The position numbers and the translations under genes are program-made. From Hyposmocoma kahamanoa (Eukaryota > Arthropoda > Insecta > Lepidoptera > Cosmopterigidae): a stretch of DNA of 64,000 nt. Of the stretch, positions 55,800 to 64,000 are shown piece by piece. How positions within the stretch are numbered: position 1 is the stretch's first letter; each line of letters opens with the position of its first letter. Location of the stretch: NCBI RefSeq assembly GCF_003589595.1, contig NW_020653715.1, positions 427,703 to 491,702 of the forward strand, read 5' to 3'. The notes under the pieces were generated by a model, which saw only the letters and a program-made list of their open reading frames with translations, ran no database searches and was not told where the DNA came from.

Positions 55800-56095
55800 T
55801 TACAGTAGTAGCAGTAGATCTCCTTAAGAAAGAGTTCTTCCATGGAAGTACTGCCACCTTACCTATTTCGGCCACCAAGCAGTAATGTCACCATTACTGA
55901 CTTCCGGTTTTGAAAGGTGGGATTCTGGTTTGAAAATGGGACTTGTCAACTTATGTGTGAGAGTGACGGGCGCAGTGGCAGTGCCCCCAAGGTCTTCGCG
56001 ATTTAAAGCTCTGCAACTTTTATGGATAGGCGTGTCGCTTACCACCACGCACATGAGCAGTACGCCCCGTCACTTAGTATTACAAAAAAAGAAAA
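55800..56095 (+). repeat. Family C copy
   Basis: gtagtagcagtagatctcct, ccaccaagcagtaatgtcac, gagtgacgggcgcagtggca, ggcgtgtcgcttaccaccac and cacttagtattacaaaaaaa. Near full length with a ~20-base internal loss. Confidence 0.78.
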
Positions 56096-56189
56096 GAAAA
56101 AACCTAAAGAAGAGAACAAACTTCTGCTGGTTGTGAGAAAGGTTCTGAAGAAAACGTCAAAACCAGTCCAATGACATAATGATAGCTGG

Positions 56190-56475
56190 AATGTCCGCAC
56201 TAACGCCGAAATAGAAGAGCTCATCGTCCATCCATATAAAGCGCAAAGACTTCGCTTACTCGGCCATTGGTGGCCAAGGGTGGGAGAAGACCGGAACCTG
56301 AAGAAAGCCTTGGTCGGCCTACTGGACTAAAGCCGCTTGGTCGTCTCAGGTGTCGCTGGAGCGATGGCGTGGAGGCGTACCTGCTGAGATACTACACAGC
56401 ACCGAAGGATGTGGCGTAATCTCATTTCGGAAGCCGAGGCACATTTTAAGTCGTTGAATGCGCTGAATATGTGAG
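56190..56475 (+). pseudogene. RTE-type LINE ORF C-terminus, frameshifted
   Basis: Successive frames give AEIEELIVHPYKAQRLRLLG, HWWPRVGEDRNLKKALVG, then GRLRCRWSDGVEAYLL, then RRMWRNLISEAEAHFKSL and a stop. These are the ordered C-terminal blocks (RLxxLGHxxR, GRPxxRWxDxVEAD, WRxLxxEAxxH) of RTE-like elements. At least two frameshifts make it inactive. It belongs to a different subfamily from the remnant at 35630-35864. Confidence 0.75.
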
Positions 56476-57824
56476 CAAATTAATCATGTTAACTTTTCAA
56501 GATTATTGATTAATCACAACACGATTAAATTTATTATTTAAAGTTCTTGCTGCGGGCTTTGTGTTTCCTCGGCTCAGATGGAAACAAGTTACGTTGTCAC
56601 CTTAACCAAAATCTTGTTTATTTCAATCATATTATTATTTCAAGTAGGTGCAAATAATGGGCCCAAAGAATAATAGCAAATGCTTTCAATTATCGATATC
56701 ATCAGACCGTGTGAGCCTCGTTTACACAGGACTCCGAAATTGCTTACATTACTTAAGCCAAGCTATTGTGACCTGGGAGAGCGTTTGCTTCGCTATTAAG
56801 AAAAATGTTTTGTAACATTTCGCTAACGATGATGGTAAACATCGTTATGAAAATGGCTTGTTAATTATTTATCATTCATAACCAAAAATTTATGGCCTAA
56901 ACCCCATCTTTAGAAGAAACTCTGTACTCAGCAATTGGGCATGTGTTTTTTTATGTGTTTATTCTTCTTATTTGTTAATTGACAGAATTTTCGTATGTAA
57001 TTTTACATTGACGATCATTTCATGCAATAAAACAAAGTTCTCCCTACTTCAAAAACCACAAAAAGTCAATATAGTAAAAAGTGAAAAATAACAAATTACA
57101 GATTTAATCGAAATAACAACAATGCACGTAATACTTTTTATTTATTTTTGTCTTATTTCGTTTTGTACATATTATTGTAATTACTTATTTTTCAATCTAT
57201 CTACATTTATGATTTATTTATACAATTACAACGTGACAGTTCTTGTCACGTTTGGACCTATACATACATACATGTTCCGACTCACTGATAGAAATCGAAC
57301 GCATACTTTCCGATATGGTGGAAAAAAGATATTTATACCATTGTAAAGGGAAAAATACGAGATAACCTGAATGTGGAAAATATAAAAGAGTGATCGACGG
57401 CCTGCAAAAAGTATGGAGAAAATATTTGTGCACTTTTAAGAGGTATACCCTGGACAATGTCCGTCGGAAGTAAAAAAATTTCGAAATTCAAATAATCAAG
57501 ATGACCGCCATACAAATTTCAAAATTTTCTATCACGGCGACTGTTAGAGATAGATAGGAGGTACTCGAAGCAATGTCATAGAGGGTAACCCATAGGTGGG
57601 GTACAGGGCTCGTTACCTATAATTTTAATAAAATATTATTATTGATATGTGCTACCTACTGATCGGTTTGAAGATTTATTTTACTACAAAAAAATATTGA
57701 TACTTAAATATTTACAATATCTAATCAGTTATGTTGGAGTCGGTGCCAGACAAGTTAACAAACTTACTGTATAGCATTAGAATCCATTAGGTATTTCTTT
57801 GTTTTCTATCCTCCCTGCCTATAA
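56476..57824. other. Intergenic, no gene seen
   Basis: No supported feature. Confidence 0.45.
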
Positions 57825-57985
57825 AATTTAAGAAATGCCCTCAATTCCATGTGATTCCCTCATCAGATTTTGCCTTGGTGACAATGGGAGCACCACGAGA
57901 TTGCACCCTTTCAAACAAAAAATAATTTTCAATATCGATACCCAATTGACGGAGAAATCGCGAACACACTGTACACACCTGTATA
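57825..57985 (-). repeat. AACCGACTT-type repeat fragment, left of MITE M1 copy 3
   Basis: caattccatgtgattccctc, tggtgacaatgggagcacca and caattgacggagaaatcgcg match 58562-58700 in the same orientation, so the MITE is bracketed by two related segments of about 130 bases. Confidence 0.6.
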
Positions 57986-58550
57986 ACCGCAAACGCGATG
58001 CGCTCATTCTACCACAAAATGTTTAAAAATAAAAATTATTAATCTGCATTGCTAAATAAATACCCTCCGTACTACAACAAAAACGTCTCAAATAAAATGC
58101 AGTAATACACCGCAAATCCTGCACTTAAAAAGCACTAATGAAATTTTTGGTGTAAGTACTTGGGTAAATATGATAATATTCCGTTTGAGTGGTTCTAATG
58201 TTTACCATGAAATTATTACTCCTTAAAGTATAGTTTATAAACATTTATATTCAGGGTAAACTTAAAAAACGCTACTTACGGTATGTTTTCATTAAATAAA
58301 CACCGAAATCACTAGCCCAAACAATAACACACACGATTGTCGTGACGTATTTTTGAAGTTGTTTATTTTTTTTAAATGACAGACCCAGGCATTAAAAACT
58401 TTATGGTTTGCTAGAGTCGTTACCGAAATAGCAATTAATATTGGTTCTTTTACCTGTTATAACTTCGATATCCGATAAATCGGTATAAAATCATCACCGG
58501 CACCTCTAGGTGTGGTATGCGTCTACGGCCGCATATATCGCGTGAGCGGA
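57986..58550 (-). mobile_element. MITE family M1, copy 3 (inverted, 565 bp)
   Basis: Ends ACCGCAAACGCGAT (57986-57999) and ATCGCGTGAGCGGA (58537-58550), with TA at 57984-57985 and 58551-58552. The interior is the reverse complement of copies 1 and 2. About 45 bases are missing next to the end corresponding to the right side of copy 1. Confidence 0.8.
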
Positions 58551-58561
58551 TAATTTGAGAA

Positions 58562-58860
58562 TTTCGCTCAATTTTCATGGGATCCACTGATCAGATTCTG
58601 ACTTAGTGACAATGGAACCACCCCGTGTGTATACCCTTTCAAACAGAAAAGTATTTTCAAAATCAATCCACAATTGACTGAGAAATCGGTGAACATACAT
58701 AAAACATAAATACAGCCGAGCGTGTCGCTTACCGTCAGGCGCACGAATTGTTCGTCCGTGACTTGGTATCATATAAAAATATAAAAACGTGTAACCTAAA
58801 CCTTTTTTTGAAGCCGGTTAAAAAGAAGTCGTATCTCCATATAAATTAATACTGGAAACG
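58562..58860 (-). repeat. AACCGACTT-type repeat, minus strand, with a family C 3' end inside
   Basis: tcaattttcatgggatccac, ctttcaaacagaaaagtatt and cacaattgactgagaaatcg, then at 58718-58775 a family C terminus (gtgtcgcttaccgtcaggcg), then gaagccggttaaaaagaagt. The last piece is the complement of the start of the repeat. Confidence 0.6.
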
Positions 58861-59995
58861 GCTGAATAGGGAATTGAACTTGAATTGGCTACATCGGCTT
58901 ATACGATTCATATTATTCGATTGGCGTGACGCATTCCTGTACGTCTGACGCACCCTGGAAAACATTACCTTACATACCATCGATAGGATAAGAAAAAGAA
59001 GAAAATATTATCAATCTTATATGTATTTATTCATAAATATAATTATACCTAACCAACTACATCTTAAATCCCTATACTATGAGTACCATATCCACAAAAG
59101 CCGTTGTAGGTTATAACCAAAAATCATAGTGGGTATGTGGTTCGCGAGCTTGCCGCGAGCGGAACGCGTGCGGTGCGCAGTGAGCCGTCTGATTGAAGAC
59201 TGTTTCAAGCCTACACACTAAAACCTCGTTACTGTATCAGTCACGTTACAGTTACAACTCGCTAATGAGTACCCGGGTTAATACAGCAGAGGCTCTACAT
59301 AGAACATTATAGGCAAAAACCTTACACAGTATCATTTGTAAATAAATTCAACCAGGAATAAAACCCAATAGCCTCTCAAGTTCATAATCATAATTATTTT
59401 TATATAACCATTAATTTATAACTACTAATTCTTTTATTGCTATATATAGAAAATCTGTTTTTAAGTTGTAATATAACTAATTAGCGCAAAAAGATGCCTC
59501 AAACACTCGTACACAATTACTTAGTTTAGGTATTCGCAGTTACACATTAGGTTCTAATATTAAAATGTATAAGCTTTACTATGAAGATTGTATAATTTAA
59601 GTTCGCTTCTTATGGTTTATTTATCTTATATTATCTTAAGTAAGGTCCAATCCTGTATGCTGGTTACAGTACGGTGTAACAGCACCCCGTTGTAATTACA
59701 TTCGTGCGCTGCAGCGTCGCTGGCGACGATGCAAGAAATTGGCCGCCCCAAGATGGCGGACGGATGAAAAGCTCACCACTAAACTTATTAGCTAGGGTTT
59801 GTGTGAACTCCTAACTACACGAGTTTCTTCAGTTCACGTCAATAATCAATTCAATTCACAAACAACATGCGGTCTTATTGCATAGTAACAATTTCCTACA
59901 ATCAACCTTAAAGTAAAACGGGGTCAATTTGTAACAAAACAATTGGAAATTGATCGAGTTTAGACTACATCATGATTATAATTATCACGAGCAGT
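58861..59995. other. Intergenic, no gene seen
   Basis: 59060-59110 holds a trace of family F (cctatactatgagtaccata). Two GC/CpG-rich patches (about 59145-59180 and 59690-59765) have no coding frame. Confidence 0.4.
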
Positions 59996-59999
59996 GGTA

Positions 60000-60222
60000 G
60001 CCCAACGAAGGAACGGTTGCTTGTCAATTGTAAGGTCGACTGTTCGAGTCCCCGTGGCGACATGTACCTATGACATAACTTCTAAGTTACGTACCATTTG
60101 TGAAGTTTAGTGGCAATATCCCTCGCTAAGTGTGAAATAATTGGCGAGCTCTGCTCCATCTCGTTTCAGGCGACCTGTGCCCGACAGTGGGGTGTAGAAT
60201 GGCTTGATGATGATAATAATTA
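60000..60222 (+). repeat. tRNA-headed SINE family G with GATGAT tail
   Basis: Head gtggtagcccaacgaaggaa, B box ctgttcgagtcccc, body ending ggcgacctgtgcccgacagt, then ggcttgatgatgataataat. The (GATGAT) end and the preceding block resemble RTE LINE tails, suggesting mobilisation by RTE enzymes (inference). Confidence 0.7.
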
Positions 60223-60472
60223 TTACACCCTATAGAGTTAAATTTATTTAATCTGCCAAGTTACCAACCAGCTACTAATTACGAAACCAGCAACATGGCA
60301 TAAATTTAGTGCGTTGTCATCGGGTGTAAAATTATTTATAGCCAATTTTAGCAACGTCTGACAAAAGCAACTTAATTGAATTTCTGATACCAATTTAGAA
60401 CCGTAAACACCGTCATATGAATACATATAAGCACATAGAAACATTATGTAAAGCTTTTTTTACAAGACGACC

Positions 60473-60680
60473 AATTCGGTCTCTAATTAGGGAATATGCT
60501 GTACTATAAGTACCAGAACAACGGAATCCACTTCGTGTCACTACTTAGAACACCCAGACTAAAACAAATTTAAAAAAGTTCGTTTCCAAATAGGTCCTAC
60601 CGTGAATCGAATCCGAGGCCTCCTCATCAAACAAACGCAAACATTACAAACCGTTGGGCCACCAAGGTCATCAAAAATTT
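60473..60680 (-). repeat. tRNA-headed SINE family F, best copy
   Basis: The minus strand reads gatgaccttggtggcccaac (A box), cctcggattcgattcacggt (B box), and extends to gtacttatagtacagcatat. Confidence 0.65.
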
Positions 60681-61239
60681 TCGCCGACGAAGCATTAAAA
60701 AAAAAGATTTTTAAAAGCATGGATCTATATCTGGGCTGTACGGAAGACGGGGTTACATTTGTTTCCCAGGAATTGACAAATAGTCAATGGTTCTAGCAGC
60801 TGTGCAAGAGGGCGCGTTATCTTGGTGAAAAAGAATGCCATTGACGCCGCTCCTCGGGCGCTCGCTATTCAACTCATCGAAAACTTGAGACTAACAAACT
60901 TTGCATAACCACTAGTAACTTTCTATGATCTTTTAACGGAATAACAGCTACTAGTCCACTCCAATAGCGAACAACTTTTGTGGGCAACGCGTCCTCTTCA
61001 AACATCCATTGCGTGGATTGTTTGTGACAGGATGGTAGCTGTAGATCCAAGGTTCATCATTTAAAAGGATGGTAGGATACGTTTTGCAAAGTTCCTCCTT
61101 CGAACTTTTCTAGCTTAATTTTATACCAATCAACACGACAGAATTTTTGCTGTTAGGTGAGAAAACGAGTAATATGTTTACAATTAAAATGGCTAACAAT
61201 AGTTTTCGGTGAAATAATATTATATTATATTTTTCTGAA
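60681..61239. other. Intergenic, no gene seen
   Basis: 60770-61100 reads on the minus strand like decayed transposase DNA, but no motif can be fixed. Confidence 0.3.
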
Positions 61240-61500
61240 CTTCCTTTATTTCTCGAGTTCTTAGGTTTTCGCGATTGTTACACATAGGAAATTAAACTAT
61301 TTTTCCGGATTTAAATCTCGTATATCTGTTCAAATTTTTCTTTTGTCTCTCTCTAATCTGTTTAAAATTCTGTTTCAAACAAACCGGCGTTTCGGGCCCT
61401 CTACATGTCCCATGGTCACGGTTGACTGTGACAGTAAACTGTGACCTATACGCGATTTAAATCCGGAAAAATAGTTTCATTTCCTTTATTTCATTCGGTT
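61240..61500. repeat. Repeat family H, longest copy
   Basis: Combines all the blocks seen elsewhere: gttcttaggttttcgcgatt, actatttttccggatttaaa, aaccggcgtttcgggccctc, catggtcacggttgactgtg and gatttaaatccggaaaaata. The atttttccggatttaaat block occurs again at the right end in inverted orientation. Confidence 0.65.
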
Positions 61501-61640
61501 GTTTTCGTAGTTTTATGTGCACAAAAGTTTTCTGTAGCTTAGTAAATAAAGCAGTAAAATTTATATTTTGAATAAGTTCATTTTTAATTTCCTTTTCGGA
61601 GCTTTCATTATTACCCTTTAACTGCGCATCAAGAGAGTAA

Positions 61641-61666
61641 TATATATATATATATATATATATATA
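61641..61666 (+). repeat. (TA)13 microsatellite
   Basis: Uninterrupted TA run. Confidence 0.95.
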
Positions 61667-61839
61667 CCTCCTTTTGAAATCCTGAAATTATTGAAGCGCA
61701 GAGATCTAAGCCTCCTTCCACCCACCCACTCAAATTGCACAGATTGTCTACGTAATGGCAAAGACGTTCCATAACCGATATGCGTGAAATTTAAGCTAAG
61801 CATAAAATTTTGAAGATAATTGACAGTGAGATTTTAACT

Positions 61840-62035
61840 GCCACCTTGACCAAACGGTTACCGTGCCGGACTGCCACGCAGAGGTCCTAGGTTCGATTCC
61901 TGAGTCGGGAGAAATATTTGTATGATTTACATTTATTTCTCTCGTGAGTTTGGGTGTAATTTGTGGTCTATGGCAACCGGAACACAGGGTTTCCCTAGTG
62001 CGGGGGCTATGTTGAGTGTGTGCGTTATTATTATT
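61840..62035 (+). repeat. tRNA-headed SINE family A, near full-length copy
   Basis: ttgaccaaacggttaccgtg, intact B box ggttcgattcc, gtgagtttgggtgtaatttg, ccctagtgcgggggctatgt and (TTA)n. Confidence 0.85.
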
Positions 62036-63580
62036 AGATTGGTAGATTAAAAACCCACAGAAAGTAATTTTCGTTGTTTTTTGAATAGTACCTCTATTAA
62101 ACTGTTAAATTTAATTACAGATTGATTATTAACGCTCTTCCTTGTAACAGCAATTTCAAACTGTCTGTTTCAAATCAAATCAAAAATAACTTCAATTTAC
62201 GACGACTAGGTAAACAAATTACACTTGGAATCGTCATACTGATATAATATCGTTTACGTAACACAAATACGTTTAATTCATTAGGCAGATTCCCCCGAGA
62301 AGAATGAATAAGAAACTCTAGGGTTTGCTTTTTGTAAATAGATATTTGTACACATTGATCATGTACAATATTTATTTCAAATATCAAAGATCGAAACAAC
62401 ATGCAAAAGCTAAACGGGTCTCCACCATGAATTTTTGTCTTTCAAGTAAAGGTGCATGTATTATAAATCTTATAGCGTATACTCGTACATGACATATTGA
62501 TGCCTAAAATATTATTTTTTATTTATCTTAAATACCGATTTCGATTTTGAGTGTTGTCGTCAATATAAATACAAGGAATTAGACTCGTCGCGGTCCCGAC
62601 TCGACACGCGCCCGACCCGCACCCGTTCTCTATGTATTTTACGCTTTAAAGTTATGTGGTAATTACCGTGACCTCGGAAAAAATCAGATGACTTCGTGAA
62701 CTTTTTACACGCCAGCTCACTACGTATATATAGTCACTTAACGGGCTTACAGGGGCGAACTGGTCGACTATGGATTTGTGTTCTTTTGTTTGTATAGTTG
62801 TGTAATTTAAAAAAAAGTCAAACTAAGTAAAAATAAAGAAAGCATCAACCAGGATCGACTACTATCTTTTTTACTTAAGTACTGCCTTAGTAGAATACTA
62901 TAGCTCATAGTAAATCTGAATGGAAAGCGTACATAAGCCAGTCATTTTCATCCGTAATTAATGTTCAACGTTTTCCTTTAATTTTTCTTAAGAAATTCGT
63001 TATTTATTCAGAAGGTTTCCTCGAAGCGGCACTTCGGTAGGTTTTTGGCAATTTATTTGCGAAAATCTGGACTCAAGATGGACGATGCCTTTCCTTATCT
63101 TACTCATAAATTTTATTTTAAACGTACAAAAAATTCTTGAACATTTCTACGGTCGAATAATTGGTACATTTTGTTCTATAATTTGGTTTTCACCGTCGCC
63201 ATTATTGATGACATTATCCTGTTACATTAAAACATTGTGGGCCTCTGTAGCTTAGCACAACATGCATGCTACATGAGAACATTCAGGATTTGTTTCCAGG
63301 TTAACCCGCAAAGGTAGTGGTTCAAACCAATTAAGTTTTTATACAGGCTGTCCTAGGGCGAATACGAATATTGGCAGTATAACGAATTATACTTCATTTT
63401 GCTAAACTTAAATGTAAACTTCTTGGCGTTTCTTTCATTTAAAAAGCTATAGAAGTATTACTTATGCTTATATTAATAGGAATTAATCCTTATAATTGAC
63501 CGTTTCGATCCCTATAATAAAAATTCATGGAAGAATGGCATAAGTGAAGTTATGTCAAAAATGTTTATTGCTCCATTGAA
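62036..63580. other. Intergenic, no gene seen
   Basis: A CpG-rich patch at about 62585-62630 (gtcgcggtcccgactcgaca) has no coding frame. At 63240-63310 gcctctgtagcttagcacaa followed by gtggttcaaacc is weakly tRNA-like. Confidence 0.4.
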
Positions 63581-63678
63581 TACAGAAAAATATATAAAAT
63601 AATTCTTGTAACTCTATCGAATAATAATGTCGATAGAGTTACAAGAACTGGAAAGGATGTGGGTTATATTTTTCTGTA
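63581..63678. repeat. Large imperfect palindrome with an 18-bp perfect core
   Basis: Arms TTCTTGTAACTCTATCGA (63603-63620) and its exact complement (63630-63647) enclose a 9-base loop. Outer 14-base arms TACAGAAAAATATA (63581-63594) and complement (63665-63678) extend the fold. Confidence 0.85.
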
Positions 63679-63883
63679 TATAATGGAATGTTTGGTCGGT
63701 TCGATTCCCACTTGAGGCAAGCAATTTTTTTAAATCTTCGAATATAGTTTTAATTTATGTCTTTGAAATTAACTTACTTTTAAAAATAAAAGAATGTCTC
63801 CATGAAGCAAAATATCTACATGGAGCGCACTATAAGTTTCCGAAATTAAAAAGAATAAATACTATAAATGGTCAGAAATGAAT

Positions 63884-64000
63884 TTATTGTTTCTCAAAAT
63901 ATTCTCTATTAGCGTTAATGCACTTTTTCATACGAATGAACTCATTTTGAAAACGTTTATGCCACTCCTCCGTGACAATCTCTGAAACATATTTTTCCTA
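63884..64000 (-). pseudogene. Second mariner/Tc1-like transposase, C-terminal end (cut by window edge)
   Basis: The minus strand ends EEWHKRFQNEFIRMKKCINA, NREYFEKQ and TAA, the typical C-terminus of a mariner-type transposase. It differs from the DNNGNYFD end of the element at 48396-49678, so it is another family. The last codon inside the window in this frame is TAG (63998-64000), so this copy is probably broken or frameshifted. Confidence 0.65.

Overview
This is a stretch of an insect nuclear genome, most likely Lepidoptera. The evidence is AT-rich DNA, one intron-split gene with GT-AG junctions, many tRNA-headed SINE-like repeats, Jockey- and RTE-type LINE remnants, a mariner transposon, and an interspersed repeat starting AACCGACTT that I associate with moths and butterflies. 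The species was not identified. No bacterial features are present.

Only one host gene is supported. It is a seven-exon secreted metallocarboxypeptidase of family M14 on the + strand (18694-23903), with signal peptide, activation peptide, zinc ligands, substrate-binding arginines and the catalytic glutamate all readable. Its reading frame is broken by a single in-frame TAA (23417-23419). By spacing and flanking motif, this falls on the codon for the catalytic tyrosine (Tyr248 in bovine carboxypeptidase A numbering). The Asp seven residues later predicts carboxypeptidase B-like specificity for Lys/Arg.

Everything else is intergenic DNA dense in mobile elements. From left to right: 0-13 kb holds scattered SINEs, a 612-bp MITE and a mariner relic. 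13-18 kb holds two 591-bp P-element-like elements with remains of a THAP DNA-binding domain and intact 8-bp target duplications. 18.7-23.9 kb is the carboxypeptidase gene, whose first intron holds at least four elements. 24-39 kb is gene-poor with SINEs, a Jockey-type LINE 3' end and an RTE remnant. 39.6-41 kb is a nest: a SINE-like repeat interrupted by a hAT-like element that itself carries another copy of the same repeat. 48.1-49.9 kb is a LINE tail interrupted by a mariner with perfect terminal repeats and a nearly intact transposase. 50-64 kb holds more SINEs, a third MITE copy, an RTE remnant, and the C-terminal end of a second, different mariner-like transposase at the window edge.

No new multi-gene system was found. 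The strongest observations are the stop codon at the catalytic tyrosine, the paired P-like/THAP elements, the nested hAT-like element, and several MITEs defined by matching ends and target duplications.
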